Shown piece by piece: positions 12,549-23,639 of a stretch of 64,000 nt of DNA. The stretch lies in the NCBI GenBank assembly GCA_964247055.1, contig OZ176051.1:15128001-15192000 (forward strand). Reading direction: 5' to 3'. Below the pieces are notes generated by a model. That model was not told the origin of the DNA, made no database searches, and worked only from the letters and a program-made list of their open reading frames with translations. Each line of letters opens with the position of its first letter. Position 1 is the first letter of the stretch. Source of the DNA: Paragordius varius. Its lineage: Eukaryota; Nematomorpha. The translations under genes were made by a program, and so were the position numbers.

Positions 12549-13760
12549 ACAATTTGCTGATAGTTTTATGTTTGGATGGTTTGTAAGGTGATATAAATTC
12601 ATTGGCTGTATTTTTGCAGATTGTGTATATAGAATTCCATATATTTTCAATGTTTGGACATTTTTTTGGGTGTTCAAGACTATTAAAACGATTATGTAAT
12701 GTAAGGCTATAATTATTATCGATGGTATTATAGTCGAGTTTATTACGAAGTGTTTTAGGTTTTTTCTTGGGTAATTGGAGTTTGATGCAGAGCTTAGCAA
12801 CTAAAAGGTTATGATCAGTGTAGCAATGAACTTTTATATTTATTCATGCCAATTATAAAATCATTTTGATTACGGTATTTTGGACACGGGAACGCCATGT
12901 GTAAAGGCGTCTTTTGGATTGATTAAAGAATATGTTTGCTATAAAAATTAATGACTTGGACAAAATTCGATGAGTCGATCGCCTCTGTCGTTTTTTGTTC
13001 CTAGTCTTGCCTCCTACAGGGTATGTATCCTCACCAATGATACTGTTGAAATTCACCAAGGAGAAATAGAATATCTTTTTTGGTACTCGCTTTATTGCTG
13101 TTTTTAGCTCATTGTAAAAGGTTTCGCATTTGTCGTCGCTGTATGAACTGGTTGGAGCGTAGACTTGGAGGATTGCTATGGGCTGATGTGTAGTTTGGAT
13201 CCGTATTGATATCATACGTTCGTTAATAGGATTATAGATGTCGGATAAATCTGCTAATTTCTCCTTCATTATGATACCTGTCCATTGTATTTGAGAGTGT
13301 TGTGTCCGGAATAAAATAGTACGTGATTTTCGAATTCTAAGATGCCATTAGAAGAGATATGTGTTTCAGATACACCGAGTATGTCGATGTTGTATTTTAT
13401 CATTTTGTTTATAACAACATCGATTTTGTTGTTATAAGCACCTCTAAGATTCCAGGTGGCAACTTTTATATTCAAATTCCTTGATTAAAATGTTTGAACC
13501 ATTGGAATAAGCAAAAATATGATAGTTTAGGTTTGATAGATTATTATAACGAGAATTTATGACGGAGAATATATGATGGATATTGTGAAGAGATGATTTT
13601 AATAAATGATTTAAAAATATACGAATGTATGGAGATGAGTTAAAATTACATTATTTATGGTAAAAAAATATATTGAATAGGGTAGGTCTACCATACCTTT
13701 CCCTCTCAATTGGTAAACATGTGTTTTTATCACATCAACAGTTCTCTTTTACAGCCAATG
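12549..13760 (-). mobile_element. RTE-type LINE fragment: 5' UTR and endonuclease only
   Basis: Read on the minus strand, about 13475 downwards gives an APE-type endonuclease start, NIKVATWNLRGAYNNKIDVV, then DILGVSETHIS and, after a frame change, ILQVYAPTSS. These are the usual ATWN, SETH and QVYAPT motifs of RTE/BovB-like elements. Further on DHNLLVAKLCIKL marks the end of the nuclease domain. The reverse transcriptase is absent: the element stops at about 12549, exactly where the duplicated unit of gene A1 ends. It carries at least one frameshift. Sequence at 13680-13760 resembles the 5' region of the LINE at 23.6-26.4 kb. Confidence 0.8.
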
Positions 13761-14764
13761 ATGTATTACTCATAGACCTAATTTGAAGTTATTAAAATGG
13801 AATTTTTTTAGATTGAGTGCAGTGTAACGCGAAAAGACAAGACGAGGAATTTATACATTATAGAGGAAATATGGAAATCAAGCCTTTACGCAAAAGAGAT
13901 GCTATATTATCTTAGAAACTGGCACCTAGAAAAAAGAGATGGTAAATACATTGGCAAAAAGATTGAAATATATATATATACATATATATATGTATGTATG
14001 CATATAGAAAGGTAAGAGGGGAAGAGGGTGCACTAAAACGGGATCGATTGATACGGTTAATAGAAACATAACAAAAGTGAACTTAAAACGCAAGGAAACC
14101 ATAGACAGGGTTCTATGGCGAAATAGATTACGGATATGACCGCTCGAGAGTGATATCATATGTAATTAATATTAAAAGCTGTAATATGTAATGCGTATGT
14201 AATCTCACATGTGTGGCTTAAAAAATCTAGATTGCGCTTTGTTCACTATATATAATGGCTGATTTTTTTCGCGGTAATTGATTATGGACGCTATAGGTTA
14301 TGGTTATAACAGCAATAATTAATTATGTTATGTTATTAATCTAATTTAAAAAAAATCTTGTAAATTATATCTGTTTGTTAAGCTCTTCTACTAAGGGTAT
14401 ATTCGATAAAATTGTAAACTTGCTAATTATTTAATCGGATATGAAAGAAAAAAATTGTTATATTAGATTAATTTTTTGATAATTTTAAAATTATGGCCAT
14501 CCTATATTGATGGGAATCCAAAAAGTTCTTTTTTAATAAATACCATATAATAAACAATAAACTCCAACTAATTTCTCACTAAAATCGGCTGGGTTAAGGA
14601 AATGAAACCGAGGGTAAGTGGAATGTTAAAATCTCAGGAATGGGATTCCGGCTCGAAGCCCTTTTATCCATACATTATTATGTTGTCAATTGGCCAATGT
14701 GGTGAATAGGCCGGCATAATGTACATACTGATATGCACATTAATCTTACACCGATATTTCAGTA

Positions 14765-15566
14765 TATACCATTTACACTTCAAGAGTGTCCTTGAAGAAT
14801 TCAAGTGGTCCTTGAACAATTCAAGTTGGTCCTTGAACAGTTCAAGTTGGTCCTTGAACAATTCAAGTTGGTCCTTGAACAGTTCAAGTTGGTCCTTGAA
14901 CAATTCAAGTTGGTCCTTGAACAATTCAAGTTGGTCCTTTAACTTTTTTGTTTTGTTTTTAACTTTTATCAATCAAATCGAAAATAATTCGTCTATTTTA
15001 TTGTTTTTAACCTATTTTCTATTATTTAACATAAATTTTAAATCGATATCAACTTTTAATCTTTGAAAAACCGTATATCTTTATTAATTTCTTAAAATAA
15101 ATTTAAATATTTATAAGATTTTAACACGAAATGAAAAAATATATAAGTTTTCTGGGTTATTAATTAAAATTTTTCATTAAAAACATTTAAAAGTCAATAA
15201 TTTTGTTCAATTGAAAAAAAATAGTTTTAAACAAAAAAGTGGTTTTTCAATAAAAAAATTTATTTTTAAATGAATAATTATATAATAAATAAAGAAAATT
15301 AGGTTAATAAATAATTAAATAAAAAAATAAATGCAAAAATTATGGTTAAATCAAAATTTATAAATTTTAAGGACCAACTTGAACTGTTCAAGGACCAACT
15401 TGAACTGTTCAAGGACTAACTTGAATTGTTCAAGGACCAACTTGAATTGTTCAAGGACCAACTTGAATTGTTCAAGGACCAACTTGAACTGTTCAAGGAC
15501 CAACTTGAATTGTTCAAGGACCAACTTGAATTGTTCAAGGACACTCTTGAACTGTAAATGGTATAT
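14765..15566. mobile_element. MITE with TACCATTTACA ends and 21-bp minisatellite arms
   Basis: The ends are TATACCATTTACA and the inverse TGTAAATGGTATA. Just inside each end lies an array of about eight 21-bp units (ttcaagttggtccttgaaca plus one base) on the left, 14776-14940, and its inverse on the right, 15370-15553. The roughly 430-bp core is AT-rich and non-coding. Copy 1 of the duplication has the unoccupied site at about 10254-10276, so this element moved in after the duplication. The target is a TATATA run and the duplication is TA or TATA. Because 21 is a multiple of three, both strands of the arms show long open frames that are not genes. Confidence 0.85.
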
Positions 15567-15811
15567 AATAGATATATATGGTTTTTTTATCATGTGTTTA
15601 ATTTAATATCCAAAATTAAAATATCCATATTATAAGACCTAAAAAACAAATATATCATATATTTGGCACACCTTTACCCAACACATTGCCAAAAATAACG
15701 CGCTTTATATTAACATATTAATTTACTTGGCGTCAATTAATTTTTATATAATTTTAGGCAAAAAATTGGGGTTTGATAGTTAAAAAATTTAATCAATATT
15801 TACGTATCCAA

Positions 15812-15903
15812 GATAGCGTCCAAAACTACATTAAAAAGTAAAATTATTGCCAATATTTTAAAAATTATAAATATTTATTTAGATATTTGAGAAAGTATAT
15901 ATA
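15812..15903 (+). promoter_or_regulatory. Core promoter of gene A2
   Basis: TATATATA at 15896-15903 lies 55 bp before the ATG, and the upstream block atagcgtccaaaactacat is shared with gene A1. Confidence 0.55.
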
Positions 15904-15958
15904 GAGCTGCCGTAAATGACCAAAATCACACTATTTTGTCAAATCAAACGAATTCATA

Positions 15959-17680
15959 ATGATTGCCCTATCCTCTCTTTTGACCATCTTTATCGTTTCT
16001 ATCGCTATATCCGATTGCCGATTGCTTAAAGGGACAGAAACCAGCAATATTGGTAATGATATATTTTTATATTACCATAAAATATTATTAACATAGGTTA
16101 ATAATAAAAAGTGCAAGATCTCTACCAAATTATATTAAATCTAATTGATATAAATCAAATATTTTACCTAATGTTTATCAGAATGCAGAGTTACACAGGC
16201 AGCAGATATGGGTGTACAAAATTTGAGACTTTGCTTGTCTGGATTTAGCATTGGGTCTCGACCTCATTATTCTGTGATGGCTTCTTTCGATGAACCTAAC
16301 CGATTAAACAAAAATCCAATGGTGTATTCCTACCAACTTTGGCCTTATTACAATGCAACTTCCTTGTTTGAAGCTTATGGTCCCACATGGGCTAATGCTT
16401 TACATGTAAAATAATTTATTTGTCTTTGTAAGACATAATATTACCGTTTTCGTATATTTATACAGGCTAAGCATTTTGAGTTGCCGAGATTGGTACCACA
16501 GCAAGAGTACATGTTAAAGGTATCAGCTTCACAAAAAAATATTTCACGAGGATCTTTTGCAGATTTCTTGCGATTTAAAGGTATTTCGCAGTAGTTTAAA
16601 TATATATGCCATTTACGTTTAAATTGAGCTTTTAATAAACAGTATCACCCTTTGTATTAATATTTATAATTTGATTCTTAACGTTTATCCCCAATAATGT
16701 TTCTGAGCCTAACACTTTATTATCTTTATGGTAGTTTTATATTCCCAGTGGGATTATATATACTTATTAGAATAGATTTTTATTGAGCTGTTAAAAAGGT
16801 AAATTCTTTAGCATTGGGTCGCGTGATAAACAATTTCCGAATAAAATTAAAAAAAGATACTTCGCAATTCAGTTAGCCGTCATTTTTTCGTTGCAATTTT
16901 AAACAACGGACAAATTATTGTACACTGTTAAGAAATTGAAAATTAAATGTTAATCAAAATCAAACAATAGAATATATTAAGTTTAAGCTATATACAAAAC
17001 TACCTAATGATATTGTCAATAATTTACCAACTTAAATGGTTAAAAAAAATTGTGGCATATAAAATAATTTATATAATACCGATTGGAAAGTTTAGCTAAT
17101 AAATTTAATTATGGAATATAAAGGCCAAATGAATGTTTATTATATACTTCTATCATCTCTTCTTTTTTAGTGTCAGTGAATGGAAATGATTATAACCTTG
17201 AACAGCATGGTATGATAATTTTTATTTATATACCACTAATTGAATTTCTAATTCTTATCTATTACTGAATGCCAAATAGACATTTCCAAATCTTTTGCTA
17301 AAATTGTTCGAGCTACAACTACTTTTACTAATGAAGGCCGCACCAAAGATTTATTTGTATATATTGAGCCCCTTTCCGAACATTTTGCCAAGGCTTATGG
17401 GATTGAAAATTTGGATATCATATTAAGTCGCCCAGATGTAGAAGGAGAAAAGGCTCGACATGGGACTCTTGGTGTAAGTATTTACAGCAGAATATTTTAT
17501 ATTAGCAACATTCACAATATATAACTTTATTAATAGTTAAAAAGCAGAATGTATCGGTTTTCCAACTTAAATCCAAGCTCTGAATATGAAGTCATCATTC
17601 GTCCTATATATAAAAATGGGGCTCATGCTTCAACAGAATACCTCTCTCACCGGATCTATGTAGATTTGGCTCAATGTTAA
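15959..17680 (+). CDS. Gene A2: paralogue of A1, secreted FN3-like protein, 269 aa
   Basis: Exons: 15959-16052, 16182-16405, 16466-16580, 17171-17209, 17280-17473, 17537-17680. Every exon has exactly the length of its A1 counterpart (94, 224, 115, 39, 194 and 144 nt) and all splice borders are kept. By eye the proteins differ by a single residue, Met to Ile in the signal peptide; other exon differences are synonymous (for example CGG/CGA, ACC/ACA, CTC/CTT). Exon 2 is identical between copies. Introns differ by indels, most clearly intron 3. The copy therefore looks intact and expressed, with a TATA box upstream and a poly(A) signal downstream. As for A1, the domain call is inferred from the FN3-like strand pattern. 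Confidence 0.85.
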
Positions 17681-17759
17681 ACTCCTATTTGTTTAGATTT
17701 TATTTTTCAGTTATCAAAAATTGTAGTTTTTTTCAAATTTTAGGTATTATATCTATCAT

Positions 17760-17765
17760 AATAAA
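17760..17765 (+). terminator. Poly(A) signal of gene A2
   Basis: AATAAA lies 80 bp after the stop, in the same place as in gene A1. Confidence 0.6.
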
Positions 17766-17868
17766 TATAGTTATATGAAAAATATTAGGAAGTTAATTAA
17801 CCTATAAAAAAATACATAAATATAAATGCAGTAGAATTCTTGGGGCAATTTACTATTTCTCTATTCGT

Positions 17869-19340
17869 AAATGAAAAACTATTGAGATCTTAAAATCCCT
17901 CTAATAACAAGCAGAATTGCTAATTGCCATAATAGATGATATAAACTTTTTTTAAAATGCATACTTTACTTAATATTAAAGCAGCATAACAACACTTTCG
18001 CGTATAGAAAAAGAGTGTTTTTATAATCAGTCTATCAATAAAATGAAAAAAATTGTTTGTTGTCAGATCTAATTTAGCAAAAAAATTTGACCTGAGGTGA
18101 TAACACGAATTATATTAAAAAAAATTTAATTTTTAACAGGGTTTTTGCATGTTCAATAAAATAGATCTATTCGATTTTAGTTAAATTTTTAGCAAAAGAA
18201 TATTTTTCAAACATACATTTATTGATTAATCAAAGATATAAAACTGCTAAATATTAGGATTTTCGAGTACATCGGCAGTTAAATAGTATATTTCTTTTAC
18301 ATCTGTAATAGACAACAAATTTCCCTGCCACTCGGGTTTTTTGCATCTGATAGTTAATATCATTTTAACAGAAAATTCAAAACAATAATATTTATAATTT
18401 AGCTAAAAATGTGCGGCGTTTAAAAAAATATTTTTTTTATGTTTTTACCTTAGTAAAATTTAAAATTGCATTAAAGTTCTTTGGATATTTGTGTGCTTTC
18501 TCGTCCTACCGATAGTTTATGATAAATTACATTAAAAATGGAAAATAGCAATCTAGAAATCTTAAGACAAAAAGCCAAAACTTTATTAAACCTAAATTAT
18601 CACTATATAATTTATTTAACAATATAATTATAATTGTAAAATAGATAATTAATTTGGTTACCAATATTTATCTCATTTTTTTGCTTGCAAAATAAAAATT
18701 GTATTTATCTTAAATTTTTTCCGTACGATTTCAATTTACAATAAAAATTCAAATTTATACGGACAAAACGTAAATAAATAAAGACAATGATACTTTATAC
18801 TTGATTATTTTATATAACTCATTGTTTAATTTTTCGATTCAAATTATACTTGTATCCCAATAAAAATTATAAAAAAAGCCAAAATATGTAAATTAAATTT
18901 CGTTTTGAAAAAAAAGTTCCATGTGAAACTATTTCGACGCCATTTTTATTTTACAAAATTTTTGCAAAATATCCTAATTATTTGCTAACGTTTAAAGTAT
19001 TGCTAACTTTTTATTTAAATTAAATATAACATGATAGAAATAGGAAAAGTGGTTTATTTAGTATTACTTTTCAATTTAGCCAATTCACATATATTACGTT
19101 GACTAAATTTTTACTAATGAAAATAAGAAATATCAGGTATATTTGAATTAAAATTTTTTATATATTTCGGTTTATTAATGTTATAAGAGTGCAAATTGAC
19201 ATGGTTGTGATTCCTTCATATTTTTTATAGTAATTAATTTTAACAGGCCTGAAGTGGCCAACTACCCCAATTTAAATTGAAAGACTAAAAAGTGTTATAT
19301 TTAAGTGTAAAATTGCAAAATATAAATTTAAAATTGGGAG
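17869..19340. other. AT-rich intergenic stretch with MITE fragments
   Basis: This should contain the missing 5' exons of gene C, but I could not identify a signal-peptide exon with confidence. Two oppositely oriented ends of the tacggacaaaacg MITE family meet at about 18700-18790. The rest is AT-rich and unreadable. Confidence 0.4.
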
Positions 19341-20767
19341 AATTTAGTGCCAGTACCCCAGAAATCATAACATTTAACGTTCGTAGCGATCCGTGTCAAT
19401 TTACATTGGGTGTCACCTTATTTGGTGGAAATCAATTACGTAAACATTTTTTTCAACCATCATCCATGTATTTGTCCTTAAAAAACATTTGAAAATTTAT
19501 ATTTTTTGGATTATACCAGAAGATATAAGTGATATTGTTGTTATCATATCAAAAACGGGCAAAACTAGCCTACTTTTTTGAATCAAAAAAATAAGATATC
19601 AATGAAATCAAATGTACTGTTTTTGGATTTTTTAACAGATCCTTTTCACTATAAAATTTTGTAAAAAAGTATGATAATATTTTTGACTAATTATATATTT
19701 CCTCTAGGTTATACTATTTTGCCACATTTACAGTGTTACAACTACGACCCTAAAATTGCTAAATTTTTCCAAACATACTTAAAAACATTTTTAAAGCCAT
19801 AATCTAGCTTCCTATTTAATCATTGCCTCGGTCGAATCACAAATTAGATAAATTCCGAGTTGTCTCGATGTTAGCTGCTGCGTAAAATGTGGGAATCACG
19901 AATAATGTTTTCTTATTGAGTTAACCTCGGTAGGCGAGACAATCTAAAACTTCAATGATTATATCAAATTATACCGACAAATTTTAAAACATAAAGACAA
20001 ATGATTTTTAAAAAGGCAGCTCTCTTTTTGTTAACGTGATTGTTTTAATATAAGACATTGTTTTTGAATTACAAAGTAAATATTTAAATTATACGGACAA
20101 AACGTAAAAATAATATCGTGTTGATGTTAGCAATTTGCATCTCTGTTTCATACTTTTTTATTTAGAATAATGACTAAATTTAAAAAATTCAGTTTAAAAA
20201 GAATGGTTGTCTTTAAAAAAAATATTTGTCGATTTAAGCTTTGTCGGTATAATTTCAATTCTTATTCACTGCTAACACAATCAATTTTCTTTTTACTAAT
20301 GTAAGGATTAATTTATATAAGATAAAGTAAGGATTCAAAAAGTCTGTCTCTCAAAGAAGATTTGTTTTTAGGTTTTTATGATTTGTCTGTATTTTGTAAC
20401 ATATTTTTTCAAATTTTGTACAGGAGTCAATTATGCGGGAGCTATGCCTATGGCTATGTTAAGTACAACAGATGCAGTCGGAACAGCAATTACTCTAGGA
20501 GCGATGCCTAATACTGGAGTAATAACCTTAACAAGCAACACTACTGTTCCGGCAAATTACACGGGCTTTAATTTTGAAGCAGTCCTGGCTCCTGGTGCCG
20601 CAGTGACGCCCAAAGTATTTGATGTGAGCTTATAATTTCTGTTTTACAGTAAAATTAATTAAAATTATTCAGAGAAAATGTAAAACCCTAAGGATATTTT
20701 TTTACAGTTGGGTATACTTTATCAATTAGAATTAACATTGGCAGAAAACGCAACATATTTTGGATAG
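19341..20767 (+). CDS. Gene C: 3' part of an extracellular protein gene (last three exons)
   Basis: Exons: about 19341-19439 (99 nt, phase 1 in and out), 20424-20623 and 20708-20767 ending in TAG. The joins are in frame: TTA-C/GA-GTC between the first two and GAT/TTG between the last two. The product includes PEIITFNVRSDPCQFTLGV, then NYAGAMPMAMLSTTDAVG, VITLTSNTTVPANYTGFNF and the C-terminus YQLELTLAENATYFG. It is rich in Thr, Val, Gly and Ala with alternating hydrophobics, has three sequons (NTT, NYT, NAT) and no membrane segment, so an all-beta extracellular domain is likely. The acceptor of the first listed exon could also lie at 19348. Upstream exons, including any signal peptide, were not found. 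I do not recognise the family. Confidence 0.65.
20071..20270. mobile_element. Short MITE of the tacggacaaaacg family, in an intron of gene C
   Basis: The left arm carries ttatacggacaaaacg and the right arm ctttgtcggtataatttcaa, its inverse. The element lies wholly within the intron between 19440 and 20423. Confidence 0.6.
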
Positions 20768-20868
20768 TTAGCCTATCATTGCGATTGGAGGTTTCTTCTC
20801 CAATAATGGCTTATGAAGTGATACATGGATTGTGTTACCAATTTACATGTTACTTACTTTGCTAGTAA

Positions 20869-20874
20869 AATAAA
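20869..20874 (+). terminator. Poly(A) signal of gene C
   Basis: AATAAA lies 102 bp after the stop codon, which supports the terminal exon. Confidence 0.55.
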
Positions 20875-20879
20875 GCTAT

Positions 20880-23239
20880 ATTTATACAAGTTTAAAGGGT
20901 TTAGCTGTTTTTCTCTGTATAATTAATTACTGTACTATTATGCTAAATAATACATTTATGTCCATAATTAGAAATACGATATTTTTCTTAAGTAGTTACA
21001 ATTTATAAATTTCCATTTTTTACTTTAACTTGTTTTGTTATTTTGTTTCTTAATATATTTGTATAAGCCCTCAACTTTAAGTGTTCAAAAAAATCCACCT
21101 TTTCTCAAAACTAAGTTATATTAAACGATATAAGCTGTTTTTCTAATAAAACGTTTAGATATAAGGCATTACAGCGAATGTCATTATTGTATAAGGAGCA
21201 TTTGATGTATTGCATTATATAGGGAATAGATTCATAAATATCACGAAAACACTTTTTGTATATAATTAAAAGAATATGCCATTAAATACTATTTCTTTAT
21301 AAACAATCAGGTTTTTTTCGAAAAGGCTATTTTTCCAGTTATATAAAATTTTTATCGCTTAACTTTGCGCCATTAATATATTAATAACAGGGGCACTTAA
21401 CAAACTGCTCAATGCACTTATATAGCACATAAAACATAAAGCAAAATAAAAAACCTATTGTTATTTAGTTTTTTACTGCTTATAGCCAATAATAATGCTT
21501 GTATATGTTATCTGGCAATATTTAATAAAAATTAGTCAGGTAGGTATATTTGGTCATTTTGTATATTAACAATTAAAGGTGCAGATTTTGCAATTTTTCG
21601 TTTTACGCAAATTTTGAAAATTTTAGAGCTCGATAGCACCTTTTTCCTTAACACCCCACGCTTATAAATTAATCTAAAAAGGAAAGTATGATAAAAAATT
21701 TTGTGGCTAGTTTCATTAAGGTAAACAACTATGAATTGAATATATTATCAAATATTTATTTTACAACTTCCGAATAATTGAGCAGATTAAACGTTATTAG
21801 ATAATGCAAATGGTTAATTTTGATTCAGGCCTATCTTACATGCAGGCTCATATTTTCCAAATAGGTATTTCTAAACTCATTCTTATATAAAATCTAACAC
21901 ATGGTCTAGTCTTTTTGATTTATTTTATTTAAAATATCGACATTGAAACTTTTACACATCACGTTAATAAAATGGCGTGAACAGTCTTTTGGCGAAAACC
22001 ATTTGTCAAGCCATTCAACTTCTTTAATAATACTGAAGCAGGTATTAAAAGTAATTATCGACGAGGCGCAAACAGAGAGCTCCATCTTTTTACCCTAACA
22101 ATTTGGCCGACCAGCTGGGTAAGGCGAAATCCATGATTTTACTGATATTTTAAAATTACGCATTTCCCACCTCTCTTAATTCGGTGCAAAATAATTTTTT
22201 TGTGATGCCCTACCGGAAATTTACAAATATTTTTGTAATTTGTGATTCGACTTTTATTTAAATAAATGAGACTTTTTACCGAGTGTCTCTATTACTGTAG
22301 ACACTATTGCTTGTTTTTTGATATGTGTAATGCTTCTTGACTTTGATTTCGAGTTCAGTACCATCCAATAAGCCTTACAGTTTATTGTCTTTTCATTTGT
22401 TAGACCAAGCGCCCATCTCACATTAAATCACAATTTTTTTTATTTTCTAAACCATGCTTCTCACAATCTGTTGATGCCGCAGTTTTTTAAGGTACAATTC
22501 GACATATATAGATATACATATTTTCTAAACGATATAAACAGGACGCTATCTTTTGGCAGAATCAATTTGTATGTGTTAGTAGTAGAATGTGAGATTATAA
22601 AATGAATCTGAGTCGAATTCATCGGCCGCATACTTTTTACTGAGGTGTACCCTTAGTTAAACTGCTAAAAATTATGACTAAACTGGTGTGGAGCAAGCTT
22701 CGCCTTTAATTAAAAGTTTCTTTATATATATTGTGAAAATTAATCTCTGTTTAAAAATTATAATATTCAATATTTAATATTTGATAGTTATGGTCAACTT
22801 CCACATTCTGCATAATAAGGGCTCTGATTTCTTACAATTTTATTTAAATCAATATATAAAACATGCTCAAAATGTTTACTCGTACCCAATTTGTGTGATA
22901 GTTAAGAACATATTTTATATGTGTTCAACCAGTGGTAAACATTACTTTTGATTGGAAGCGTCAAATACTAATTCCGTATACGATAAAACAAACAGTAATG
23001 TTTTTTAAGGTGTCACATAGATAATTATTTTGTGTAATATAAACTAACAAGGAGAATATTTTTTGCTAATGGCAGTATTTGCGAATAATTAGGAATTTCT
23101 AAAAGGCATTCTAAGTAGTATCAGGGAAAATATTTTATATCGATACAACAAATGAGGGGTAATTTTTTTAAATAACCAAATTTTAAAAATACTTGAATTC
23201 ATATAATATCGTTTTTGGTTATAAATAAAAAAATCAATA
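20880..23239. other. Intergenic, no supported gene
   Basis: Mostly AT-rich with no readable gene. A block at about 21960-22420 is less AT-rich and has short open frames on both strands (for example one of about 45 codons from 21961 on the + strand), possibly an old pseudogene or element. I could not match it to a family. Confidence 0.4.
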
Positions 23240-23500
23240 TACAGTATTGAAATTATAATGACAAAACGTTAATATTTTAATCTATAAGACTATAACTTAA
23301 TTTTTCACTTATCTATTTAATTACAATCGTAAAATATAGAATCGATTCTGTTAGTTCTGTATGTCTTTACATTTTGCCATTTAAAACAATGAGTTATATT
23401 GAAATAAATTAGGATTTAAAAAGTACGGTTGTCTTTTAGAAAAACATATTTGTCTATATATTTTCACGTTTTGTCCGTATAATTTCAATTTTTACTGTAT
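23240..23500. mobile_element. MITE of the TACAGTAAAAATTGAAATTATACGG family
   Basis: This is one of the best-preserved copies: left end tacagtattgaaattata, right end gtataatttcaatttttact followed by gta. TIRs of about 35 bp flank a roughly 190-bp AT-rich core. The terminal TACAGT and the TA target point to the Tc1/mariner side, without proof. Confidence 0.75.
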
Positions 23501-23639
23501 TTCAAAGTTAAATCGGTATGCATAAAATTTTGCAGTAATCTTTTTTGTTACAATAATACTGTTTACTGCTTAACACTTTTTTAACCTCATAAATTTCATC
23601 TCAAACTTTTCGCCGCCATATTTTTATTTGTATTTAGTT

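Larger units (their letters stand above)
14040..17868 (+). repeat. Segmental duplication, copy 2 (contains gene A2)
   Basis: This is the direct partner of 9540-12548. Flanks, promoter, exons and introns are collinear with copy 1. The only large difference is the MITE at 14765-15566, inserted about 0.4 kb upstream of the promoter. Confidence 0.9.

Noticed and set aside
12411-12800. 129-codon minus-strand frame
   Set aside because: It runs from the LINE linker region into the 3' flank of gene A1, so it is a chance fusion across the duplication boundary, not a gene.
14664-15606. Open frames of 75-115 codons on both strands, with seven-residue repeats such as SWSLNNS or LEQFKLV
   Set aside because: They are produced by the 21-bp minisatellite arms of the MITE, open on both strands only because 21 is divisible by three.
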